5,687 nt of DNA from Christiangramia sp. (GCA_024644145.1 JAHELO010000129.1:1-5687); one strand, 5' to 3'; numbered from the stretch's first letter, positions 1 to 5,687 are shown. Numbers and translations are program-made. Notes: a model not told the origin generated them from the sequence alone.

Positions 1-521
1 CCGATGAAGCAAATCATCATCTGGATACCCTATTACATTTGGACAGCTGGAAACATGAAAAGATCAAATTATTTGGGAAAGAAATCTTGCAACCAAGGCT
101 AACGGCGTTTTTCGGCGATCCGGGTACAGCTTACACTTACTCTGGTCTTAGGATGAAACCTATATCCTTTACCGGAGAGCTTAATGAACTAAGAAAAAAA
201 TGCGAAGATTTCGCGGGAGCAGAATTCAATGTATGTTTGGCAAATTTATACCGGGATGGTGCTGACAGTATGGGCTGGCATTCCGATGACGAAAAGGAAC
301 TAGGCAAAGATCCTGTTATCGCTTCTATAAGCCTGGGTGCAGAGAGAATTTTCCACCTAAAGCATAAAACTGACAAAACGGCTAGGCATAAAATAAGGCT
401 GCAACATGGCAGCCTTTTAATAATGAAAGGAAAAACCCAGGAGTTCTGGAAACATCAGCTCCCAAAAACCAAGAAGCAAGTTGATCCTAGGATCAACCTC
501 ACCTTCAGAAAAATCTACTAA
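1..521 (+). CDS. AlkB-family 2-oxoglutarate/Fe(II)-dependent dioxygenase, 5' end cut off by the window
   Basis: The frame is open from position 3 at the window edge to the TAA at 519-521, so the true start lies upstream. Homologues of about 200 residues suggest roughly 30 are missing; the in-frame TTG at 39 is not a credible start. The family removes alkyl lesions such as 1-methyladenine and 3-methylcytosine from nucleic acids by oxidative demethylation in the cytoplasm. Visible signatures are QPRLTAFFGD (90-119), YTYSGLRMKP (132-161), and the NLYRDG..SMGWHSDDE block, whose iron ligands are His 279-281 and Asp 285-287. The distal His is at 453-455 (WKHQLPK). The C-terminal PRINLTFR has 2-oxoglutarate-binding Arg codons at 489-491 and 507-509, spaced six residues apart as in E. 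coli AlkB R204/R210. The resemblance is closer to ALKBH2/3-like proteins than to E. coli AlkB itself. It converges on the nuclease gene with a 4-nt overlap. Confidence 0.93.
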   Translation, partial: DEANHHLDTLLHLDSWKHEKIKLFGKEILQPRLTAFFGDPGTAYTYSGLRMKPISFTGELNELRKKCEDFAGAEFNVCLANLYRDGADSMGWHSDDEKELGKDPVIASISLGAERIFHLKHKTDKTARHKIRLQHGSLLIMKGKTQEFWKHQLPKTKKQVDPRINLTFRKIY

Positions 522-1318
522 GAGTGAGATTTACCCTCTCCAAATATTTCATTAAGGATCTTGGCCAATCGCAAACCTCCTTTTTGTAACTGGTCCAATA
601 CGGTAGGCATATGCTGGTACATGTATGAGTACCCCAGTTTTTCTCCATTTTCCACTCCTGCATAAAGGTCATCTGCAATAGTCCTGGATTCATAAACCCA
701 ATCCAGCAATTTTCCTTTTTGAACTTCTTTAATTTGTGATTTTGAAAGATCTCTGGTATTTATAGCAAGTTCGGTATAGCTCATTTGGTAGAAATCTATC
801 ATCTCACTGTCCCATACCCTGTGAATATTAGATCCTTCATTAAACCATCTCACCTGTATATCATTTCCGCCTTTATCTTCTGCGTGCCCGGCATGAAATG
901 GTTGATGAAGGTCTCCTACAAAATGTACTAACATTTTAAGGTAGAATTGCTTTTCTTCACGTGAAGCTTCCTGGTCTTTTAAAACCACTACACATTTACG
1001 AATTGCCTGCACCAGATCACCGCGTTCACTTGCCTCCTCCTCTATGTACTTTTCAGCATCAGGATCTATATTTACATAATGCCAGGGGCCATACTGCCTG
1101 TAATCTGGATCGCTTTTTATATCGTCTGCATAATTCGCAACAAAGGCAAGTCCATACCCGTTCAATAACTCATTTATTGCCTTCTTGGCTTTTGTACTTA
1201 AATGATTTTCTGCAATTTCAGCAGTAGCACGATGACCGGTTTTACCCCAATCTCCCTCAGCAGCGATACCAAAATTTATAATAAACATTAAAGCAGCTGT
1301 AAATATGACTTTTTTCAT
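518..1318 (-). CDS. Secreted S1/P1-type zinc nuclease
   Basis: This 266-residue protein has a hydrophobic N-terminal signal sequence (about residues 3-20), so it is probably exported to the periplasm or outside. The S1/P1 family cleaves single-stranded DNA and RNA, often with 3'-nucleotidase activity, using three zinc ions. The full ligand set is recognisable by spacing against P1 nuclease: Trp24 and His29 (WGKTGH), Asp65, His80, His132, Asp136 and His142 (HFVGDLHQPFH), and His166 and Asp170 (NIHRVWD). The GGND motif (150-153) is also present. The length is normal for the family. A likely role is scavenging nucleotides or phosphate from extracellular nucleic acid, which is inference. The gene diverges from the SPFH gene across 123 bp and converges on AlkB, its stop codon overlapping AlkB's. 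An oddity is that three to four residues separate the likely signal cleavage site from Trp24, which is the mature N-terminus in P1. Confidence 0.95.
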   Translation of the reverse strand: MKKVIFTAALMFIINFGIAAEGDWGKTGHRATAEIAENHLSTKAKKAINELLNGYGLAFVANYADDIKSDPDYRQYGPWHYVNIDPDAEKYIEEEASERGDLVQAIRKCVVVLKDQEASREEKQFYLKMLVHFVGDLHQPFHAGHAEDKGGNDIQVRWFNEGSNIHRVWDSEMIDFYQMSYTELAINTRDLSKSQIKEVQKGKLLDWVYESRTIADDLYAGVENGEKLGYSYMYQHMPTVLDQLQKGGLRLAKILNEIFGEGKSHS

Positions 1319-1337
1319 TTTTAGAGATAATTTCTGG

Positions 1338-1345
1338 CAAATATA
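1338..1345 (-). promoter_or_regulatory. Candidate Bacteroidota -7 promoter element for the nuclease gene
   Basis: On the minus strand this reads TATATTTG, a perfect match to the Bacteroidota -7 consensus TAnnTTTG, placed 20 nt before the nuclease ATG. That would give a short leader of roughly 12-15 nt. No clear TTG -33 element is seen 17-23 bp further upstream, so the assignment rests on the -7 match and its position. Confidence 0.4.
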
Positions 1346-1404
1346 ATCAAGACTATAAAAATAACTGTTAAGAAATCAGAAGTTTATAATTTAAATCCAT
1401 ATAT

Positions 1405-1418
1405 TTATGATATCATAA
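1405..1418. promoter_or_regulatory. Perfect 14-bp palindrome, candidate operator upstream of the SPFH gene
   Basis: TTATGATATCATAA is identical to its reverse complement and ends 23 nt before the SPFH start codon. It overlaps TATATTTA (1400-1407), which matches the -7 consensus TAnnTTTG at all but the last base, so a bound protein could block transcription. No -33 element is evident. An AT-rich region makes AT palindromes more likely by chance, which limits confidence. The Arc-type protein encoded downstream is one conceivable binder, but nothing in the sequence shows it. Confidence 0.35.
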
Positions 1419-1441
1419 TAATATCAGAAAATCTTTAGCTC

Positions 1442-2302
1442 ATGACACAGGAAAAATCTATCAAAACGATAAATGGTTACCTTATGCTATTTCTCTTTTT
1501 ATTACTTCTAATAGGAAGCGTTATTGCAGTTATAAATACAGGTAGTCCGGTATGGGGTATCGCATTCTTCATTGCGATTTTAATTTTGCCCGGTTTGATC
1601 CTGGTGAACCCAAACGAATCCAGGGTACTGCTGCTTTTTGGGGATTATAAGGGTACCGTAAAGAAAAACGGACTTTTCTGGGTGAATCCGTTTTTCACTA
1701 AGAAGAAAATTTCCCTGAGAGCCCGAAATTTCGACAGTGAACGGCTAAAGGTGAATGATAAATTAGGAAACCCAGTAATGATTAGTACTATCCTTGTGTG
1801 GCGAGTAATGGACACTTTTAAGGCCTCTTTCGACGTAGATAACTTTGAGGATTTTGTCGTGGTGCAAACAGATGCAGCCGTAAGAAAACTCGCCAGCCTT
1901 TATCCATATGATAATTTTGCAGATGAAGGTCTTGATGAGGATATAACGCTCAGGTCCAGTATGAATGAAGTAAGCGACGCGTTGGAAAAAGAACTGGAAG
2001 AAAGACTGGATATTGCAGGTATAGAAGTACTGGAGGCACGAATTGGTTATTTAGCTTATGCTAATGAAATTGCCAGTGCCATGTTAAAAAGGCAACAGGC
2101 CACTGCCATTGTAGCAGCCAGACATAAAATTGTGGAAGGTGCAGTAAGTATGGTAGAAATGGCTTTGAATGAACTGAGCAGAAAAGAGCTGGTAGATCTG
2201 GATGATGAAAGACGGGCGGCAATGGTGAGCAACCTCATGGTGATTCTTTGCGGCGACAAAGACGCTACCCCCGTTGTGAATGCCGGAACATTGAATCAAT
2301 AA
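1442..2302 (+). CDS. SPFH/Band 7 (stomatin-prohibitin-like) membrane protein
   Basis: This 286-residue protein begins with two hydrophobic helices (about residues 13-31 and 37-55) joined by a short NTGSP turn, so it is probably a membrane hairpin with the rest in the cytoplasm. The SPFH domain follows: VNPNESRVLLLFGDYKGT (55-72), then GLFWVNPFF (77-85), with predicted helices from about 165 to 250. The C-terminal tail, including RRAAMVSNLMVILCG and PVVNAGTLNQ, is characteristic of one uncharacterised prokaryotic SPFH subfamily. SPFH proteins form large ring or cage oligomers that organise membrane domains or restrain proteases. The partner here is unknown, and no NfeD-like gene is adjacent. 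The ATG at 1442 has no Shine-Dalgarno sequence. The gene probably heads the cluster that includes the Arc-like gene, though a 172-bp gap leaves open whether they are co-transcribed. Confidence 0.92.
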   Translation: MTQEKSIKTINGYLMLFLFLLLLIGSVIAVINTGSPVWGIAFFIAILILPGLILVNPNESRVLLLFGDYKGTVKKNGLFWVNPFFTKKKISLRARNFDSERLKVNDKLGNPVMISTILVWRVMDTFKASFDVDNFEDFVVVQTDAAVRKLASLYPYDNFADEGLDEDITLRSSMNEVSDALEKELEERLDIAGIEVLEARIGYLAYANEIASAMLKRQQATAIVAARHKIVEGAVSMVEMALNELSRKELVDLDDERRAAMVSNLMVILCGDKDATPVVNAGTLNQ

Positions 2303-2474
2303 CCTGTTTAATTGAACCACCTGGCAACCAACCCCCCTAATCAATCCCAGACAGCCTGGAGAAATTTAGACCTAATAATAATATGAATTAATAAAGGCAT
2401 ATAAATTGCAACCACCGGAATCGTCATAACTGAGGTTCTCTTAGATATACCTGGACTGTTTAATATCACATAAA
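2303..2474. other. 172-bp intergenic gap between the SPFH and hydrolase genes
   Basis: No + strand reading frame of any length is open here; all three frames stop quickly. There is no strong hairpin followed by a T run, and no clean TAnnTTTG promoter ahead of the hydrolase. A short hydrophobic frame exists on the minus strand (2341-2427) but it is not convincing as a gene. The gap may hold a weak terminator or promoter that I cannot see. Confidence 0.6.
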
Positions 2475-3410
2475 ATGAAGCACTACTTAATTTTCGCCCT
2501 ACTCAATTTATTTATCCTGCCATTCCAAGCCCAGGAGCAGTATTTAGAAAAAGAACTGAAAATAAATGATGTTACTGAGGGCACCCTAACCACCCCTGTC
2601 TCAAATAAAGCGGAAAGTCTGGTGATTTTTGTACAGGGTAGCGGTCCTACAGACAGGGATGGAAATCAATCTATGGCCAAAAATGACGGGATAAAAAAAA
2701 TGGCCCGTGCCCTGGCAACACATGGAATAGCTTCATATAGATTTGATAAGCGAATTTTTAAGATGCAGGAATTAAAGATCAAAGAAGAAGACCTTCGCAT
2801 AGAGGATTTCGTTCATGATGTTAAAGACATTCTTAGCTATTTTGACGAGAAGGATGAATTTGAGAATCTCATTATAGCAGGTCATAGTGAAGGCTCACTT
2901 ATTGGAATGCTTGCTGCAAAAGACAATGCTGATGCCTTTATAAGCCTAGCAGGTGCTGGTGAACCTATTGATAGCATAATCGTGGAGCAGGTTAATAAAA
3001 TGGCTCCACAACTAGGGGAGAATGCCAGAGCGGCCTTTGACGATTTAAGGGAAAATGCTAAAACCACTAATTACAATCCAATGCTCGAATCTCTTTTCCG
3101 CCCTAGCGTTCAACCGTATATGTATAGCTGGATGCAATATGACCCCAGCATGGAAATTACAAAACTGGATATCCCGGTTTTGATTATAAATGGAACCTCA
3201 GATATTCAGACAGAAAGCAGACAGGCAGAGTTATTAAACAAGGCTTGTGAGAACTCAGAAATTGTGCTGTTGGAAAATATGAATCATATATTCAGGCAGA
3301 TCCAGACAGATGACAAGTTGGTAAATACGAAATCTTATAATGAACCCGGCAGGCCATTACATCCTGAATTGATACCTGCAATCACTGCATTTATCAAAGA
3401 ACTTGAGTAA
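2475..3410 (+). CDS. Exported alpha/beta hydrolase (EstD-like serine esterase/peptidase fold)
   Basis: This 311-residue protein has an N-terminal signal peptide, with a hydrophobic stretch at about 4-17 and likely cleavage near AQ (19-20). It therefore probably works in the periplasm or at the surface. The alpha/beta hydrolase signatures are complete. An oxyanion-hole segment QGSGPTDRDGN (54-64) is typical of the EstD-type group, and the nucleophile elbow GHSEG has Ser138. Asp243 (NGTSD) and His271 (NMNH) complete a plausible Ser-Asp-His triad. A helical lid region lies at about 165-225. Relatives are annotated as esterases or S33-like peptidases, and the substrate cannot be read from sequence. 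The start codon is the first in-frame ATG ahead of a clear signal peptide. Only 3 nt separate its TAA from the Arc-like gene, so the two are almost certainly co-transcribed, an odd pairing of an exported enzyme with a small cytoplasmic protein. Confidence 0.9.
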   Translation: MKHYLIFALLNLFILPFQAQEQYLEKELKINDVTEGTLTTPVSNKAESLVIFVQGSGPTDRDGNQSMAKNDGIKKMARALATHGIASYRFDKRIFKMQELKIKEEDLRIEDFVHDVKDILSYFDEKDEFENLIIAGHSEGSLIGMLAAKDNADAFISLAGAGEPIDSIIVEQVNKMAPQLGENARAAFDDLRENAKTTNYNPMLESLFRPSVQPYMYSWMQYDPSMEITKLDIPVLIINGTSDIQTESRQAELLNKACENSEIVLLENMNHIFRQIQTDDKLVNTKSYNEPGRPLHPELIPAITAFIKELE

Positions 3411-3413
3411 ATT

Positions 3414-3584
3414 ATGGGCAAAAAGAAAGCATTCGCATTACGCGTAGATGAAGAGATGCTAAAAGCTATAGAAAAATGGGCTTCAGACGAATTTAGAAGT
3501 ACCAATGGGCAGATAGAATGGATGCTCACCCAGGCCCTAAAAGATGCAAAGAGACACCCAAAAACCAAAAAGGAGAAGGAATAA
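3414..3584 (+). CDS. Small Arc-type ribbon-helix-helix protein (56 aa)
   Basis: This short gene runs from ATG at 3414 to TAA at 3582-3584. The product fits the Arc fold: a beta strand (KKAFALRVD, residues 4-12), helix A (about 13-26), a turn, and helix B (about 30-46), then a Lys/Glu-rich tail. FALR aligns with FNLR of phage Arc repressor, and STNGQIEWML (29-38) with SVNSEIYQRV. Arc-family proteins dimerise through the strand and normally read DNA with it. Here the positions equivalent to Arc Gln9, Asn11 and Arg13 are Ala6, Ala8 and Arg10, so specific DNA reading is doubtful. It starts 3 nt after the hydrolase stop, and its TAA shares a base with the HAD ATG. From memory, NGQIE-type small proteins accompany SPFH genes in other phyla. 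The function is unknown. Confidence 0.88.
   Translation: MGKKKAFALRVDEEMLKAIEKWASDEFRSTNGQIEWMLTQALKDAKRHPKTKKEKE
3569..3575 (+). promoter_or_regulatory. Shine-Dalgarno-like site that fixes the HAD gene start
   Basis: AAAGGAG ends 8 nt before the ATG at 3584, inside the Lys-rich 3' end of the Arc-like gene. Most other starts in the window have no such site. It supports 3584 rather than the earlier in-frame ATG at 3518. Because it lies in Lys/Glu codons (AAG GAG AAG GAA), part of the purine richness could be coincidental. Confidence 0.5.
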
Positions 3585-4393
3585 TGTTCAAGATAATTTT
3601 TTCAGATATAGACGGTACCTTATTGAATGCCGAAAGAGACCTTTCAGAATACACGGTAAAAACCATTAAAAAGCTTTCAGAATCTAATATTCCTTTTATT
3701 TTAATTTCTTCCAGAATGCCTGCAGCGATGAGGCATTTACAGGAAAAGATGGAAATAGCCCACCTGCCGCTAATTAGCTATAACGGCGGGTTAATTCTAG
3801 TAGAAGGTAATGTAGTAAGCTCTACTGAAATTCCTATAGAAATTTTGAATGAACTAGCGTCGTTCAATAAGGCACATGATGTACACTTAAGTTTATTTCA
3901 TAACGATGAGTGGTACGCACCCAGAGAGGATTTCTGGACCCGGAGAGAGATCAATAATACAAAAGTACAACCGGATATCAGGAGCAATTCCTCTGTGATA
4001 GAAAAATGGAAAAGCGAAGCAAAAGGAGCACATAAGATCATGGCAATGGGAGAAGAGGAAAACATAGATCTTATCAGGGATTTTCTAAATCAGAATTTTT
4101 CCCGGGACCTTCATCTTTACCGTTCAAAACCTTCTTATCTGGAGATCGCTCCGAGGGCAATCTCGAAATTAACCGCTATAGAACATCTTTTGGAGAATCA
4201 TTTCCGGCTTCCGCTTTCCCAGAGCCTCGCGTTTGGAGACAATTATAATGATATAGAAATGCTAAAGGGAGTGGGAATGGGCATTGCAGTAGGCAATGCT
4301 AAACCAGAAGTATTGGAGGTCGCACACATGGTCACCTCTTCGGGAAAAGAAGATGGTGTTGCTAAAAGCATTTCAGAATTACTTAATATTTAG
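3584..4393 (+). CDS. Cof-type HAD-IIB family sugar-phosphate phosphatase
   Basis: This 269-residue protein is the usual length for Cof/YidA-type HAD hydrolases, cytoplasmic Mg2+-dependent phosphatases acting mostly on sugar phosphates and other small phosphoesters. All four HAD motifs are present: DIDGT with nucleophile Asp8 and acid/base Asp10, Ser42 in ISSR, Lys195 (ISK), and GDNYND with Asp219 and Asp223. A C2B cap lies between motifs II and III, roughly residues 85-185, and probably sets substrate choice. YNGG (66-69) is typical of the group. An ATG at 3518 would add 22 residues, but these lie inside the Arc-like gene, look unlike HAD sequence, and precede a normal family N-terminus MFKIIFSDIDGT. 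The TAATG junction suggests translational coupling to the Arc-like gene. The substrate is unknown. Confidence 0.94.
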   Translation: MFKIIFSDIDGTLLNAERDLSEYTVKTIKKLSESNIPFILISSRMPAAMRHLQEKMEIAHLPLISYNGGLILVEGNVVSSTEIPIEILNELASFNKAHDVHLSLFHNDEWYAPREDFWTRREINNTKVQPDIRSNSSVIEKWKSEAKGAHKIMAMGEEENIDLIRDFLNQNFSRDLHLYRSKPSYLEIAPRAISKLTAIEHLLENHFRLPLSQSLAFGDNYNDIEMLKGVGMGIAVGNAKPEVLEVAHMVTSSGKEDGVAKSISELLNI

Positions 4394-4397
4394 GTGG

Positions 4398-4454
4398 ATT
4401 TGACTTATCGCCGGAAATAATAAAAATTGTATTTTGCCGGCAACCTAGTCAAAT
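4398..4454. repeat. Two-part inverted repeat between the HAD and DUF819 genes
   Basis: The outer arms ATTTGACT (4398-4405) and AGTCAAAT (4447-4454) are perfect complements. Inside them, GCCGG (4410-4414) pairs with CCGGC (4437-4441), separated by a 4x5-nt internal loop and closing a 22-nt AT-rich loop. In RNA the outer stem could grow by two G-U pairs (4396-4397 with 4455-4456). It ends 6 nt before the DUF819 ATG. There is no T run after it, so a classical terminator is unlikely. It could be an operator or a leader hairpin affecting translation. The loop includes TATTTTG (4430-4436), one base short of the -7 consensus. Confidence 0.5.
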
Positions 4455-4460
4455 TTACAA

Positions 4461-5687
4461 ATGGAAGAAACTACTGTTTTTACCAACGACGCTATTGTCT
4501 TTGGTCTTTTAATGCTCGCCCTGGGCTTCGTATTTTATACCTCATCTCAAAAAGAAGGCTTCTGGTCTAAATTCTATAAGATCGTCCCTGCCTTATTAAT
4601 GTGCTACCTCATCCCGGCCATCTTCAATTCCCTTGGCTGGATCGATGATGAAATTTCACAGTTATATTTTGTTGCCAGCCGCTATTTATTACCGGCAGCC
4701 TTGGTTCTCATGACCTTGAGTATAGACCTGAAGGCAATATTCAATTTAGGCCCCAAAGCACTCATAATGTTCTTTGCAGGAACCATTGGTATTGTTCTGG
4801 GCGGCCCTATAGCCATTTTGATAATCTCTGCTATTTCTCCTGAAACCGTTGGCGGTGTGGGTCCAGATGCTATTTGGAGAGGACTGTCTACCATAGCGGG
4901 TAGCTGGATAGGTGGTGGAGCAAATCAAGCTGCCATGCTGGAGATATATGAATATAATCCAGACTTGTATGGAGGAATGGTTCTGGTAGATATCGTGGTC
5001 GCTAATTTATGGATGGCCATTATATTAATGGGTATAGGTAAAAATGACAAAATAGATAACTGGTTAAAGGCAGACAACTCAGCCATCCAGGACCTTAAGG
5101 TTAAAGTAAGCAGCTATGCGGAAAGCGTGACCCGTGTACCGCAATTATCAGATTTTATGATCATGCTGGCTCTTGCCTTTGGCGCAGTGGGAATGGCACA
5201 TTGGGGCGCTGATGGTATGTCTGAATACCTTCTGGCTAACTTTGCAGTTTTTAGCGATTCAAAAAGTGCCCTGTCTTCATTTTCGTCTCAATTTTTCTGG
5301 ATGATCACTATTGCGACTGCTATTGGTATAATACTATCATTCACAAAATTCAAATCTTATGAAGGTGCTGGCGCCAGTAAAGTGGGAAGTATTTTTATTT
5401 ATATTCTGGTAGCTACCATCGGAATGAAAATGGACCTTACCATGGTTTTCGATAATCCCGGACTTATCGCCATAGGTCTGGTATGGATCCTTATACATGT
5501 TATAGTTTTAATCACAACGGCTAAACTTATTAAAGCACCCTACTTCTTTCTGGCGGTGGGAAGCCAGGCCAACGTGGGCGGAGCAGCATCTGCACCGGTT
5601 GTCGCAGCCGCCTTCCATCCTTCCCTAGCCACTGTTGGGGTTTTACTTGCAGTTTTCGGATATGTGGTAGGTACGTACGGGGCAATT
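4461..5687 (+). CDS. DUF819 family multi-pass membrane protein, 3' end cut off by the window
   Basis: The frame is open from ATG 4461 through all 409 visible codons to the window edge. An in-frame TAG at 4446-4448 makes 4461 the first possible start. DUF819 proteins are about 400-430 residues, so probably only a short tail after GTYGAI is missing. Around ten hydrophobic segments are visible, near residues 11-26, 41-58, 74-90, 98-122, 172-191, 231-248, 278-294, 309-325, 335-353 and 375-405. A glycine-rich motif occurs in each half, GSWIGGGANQAAM (147-159) and AVGSQANVGGAASAP (365-379), as in inverted-repeat transporters with broken helices. The family is widely conserved and presumed to be a transporter, but its substrate is not established. 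It follows the HAD gene after 67 nt containing an inverted repeat, so it may be regulated separately. Confidence 0.93.
   Translation, partial: MEETTVFTNDAIVFGLLMLALGFVFYTSSQKEGFWSKFYKIVPALLMCYLIPAIFNSLGWIDDEISQLYFVASRYLLPAALVLMTLSIDLKAIFNLGPKALIMFFAGTIGIVLGGPIAILIISAISPETVGGVGPDAIWRGLSTIAGSWIGGGANQAAMLEIYEYNPDLYGGMVLVDIVVANLWMAIILMGIGKNDKIDNWLKADNSAIQDLKVKVSSYAESVTRVPQLSDFMIMLALAFGAVGMAHWGADGMSEYLLANFAVFSDSKSALSSFSSQFFWMITIATAIGIILSFTKFKSYEGAGASKVGSIFIYILVATIGMKMDLTMVFDNPGLIAIGLVWILIHVIVLITTAKLIKAPYFFLAVGSQANVGGAASAPVVAAAFHPSLATVGVLLAVFGYVVGTYGAI

Noticed and set aside
39..521. TTG at 39 as the real start of AlkB
   Set aside because: The frame continues to the window edge and the upstream residues fit an AlkB N-terminal region, so the start lies outside the window.
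961..1227. 88-codon + strand frame across the nuclease gene
   Set aside because: It is antisense to a nuclease with all its zinc ligands and resembles no known family.
2056..2344. Minus-strand frames of 67 and 86 codons over the end of the SPFH gene
   Set aside because: Both are antisense shadows of conserved SPFH coding sequence with no recognisable domain.
2348..2360. CCAG...CTGG hairpin after the SPFH gene as a terminator
   Set aside because: The stem is only 4 bp with no following T run, too weak to call.
3518..3583. N-terminal extension of the HAD protein from the ATG at 3518
   Set aside because: It lies inside the Arc-like gene, has no HAD-like sequence, and a better start with a Shine-Dalgarno-like site occurs at 3584.
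3414..3584. Arc-like gene as the antitoxin of a toxin-antitoxin pair
   Set aside because: Neither neighbour resembles a known toxin: one is an exported hydrolase and the other a Cof-type phosphatase of normal length.
4682..4928. Minus-strand frames of 60 and 70 codons within DUF819
   Set aside because: They overlap each other and lie antisense to a well-recognised membrane protein.

Overview
The window looks like ordinary chromosome from a flavobacterium (Bacteroidota), most like the marine Gramella/Christiangramia type. The pointers are AT-rich intergenic DNA, start codons mostly without Shine-Dalgarno sequences, one perfect match to the Bacteroidota -7 promoter element (TAnnTTTG), and protein types typical of that group. 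The genus is inferred from general resemblance only. I see no mobile element, CRISPR array, tRNA or rRNA.

Layout. (1) Positions 1-1318 hold two convergent genes whose stop codons overlap: the 3' part of an AlkB-family DNA/RNA demethylase on + and a secreted S1/P1-type zinc nuclease on -. (2) Positions 1319-1441 are a divergent, very AT-rich control region with a -7 element facing the nuclease and a perfect 14-bp palindrome just ahead of the next + gene. (3) Positions 1442-4393 carry an SPFH/Band 7 membrane protein, a 172-bp gap, then a very tight trio: an exported alpha/beta hydrolase, a 56-residue Arc-type ribbon-helix-helix protein, and a Cof-type HAD phosphatase. The hydrolase-Arc gap is 3 nt, and the Arc and HAD genes share one base (TAATG). 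(4) Positions 4394-4460 contain a two-part inverted repeat. (5) From 4461 to the window edge runs a DUF819 multi-pass membrane protein, probably complete except for its last residues.

How the genes may work together. The most suggestive unit is the SPFH protein plus the tiny Arc-like protein. From memory, close relatives of both, with the same NGQIE signature in the small protein, sit together in unrelated bacteria including actinobacteria. This suggests a conserved two-component membrane-scaffold module of unknown function, here interrupted by a hydrolase gene. The small protein lacks the usual polar base-reading residues on its beta strand, so it may not be a conventional repressor. The hydrolase, HAD and DUF819 proteins have recognisable folds but unknown substrates. 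AlkB and the S1/P1 nuclease are nucleic-acid enzymes acting in different compartments (cytoplasm and outside), and nothing here shows that they cooperate.
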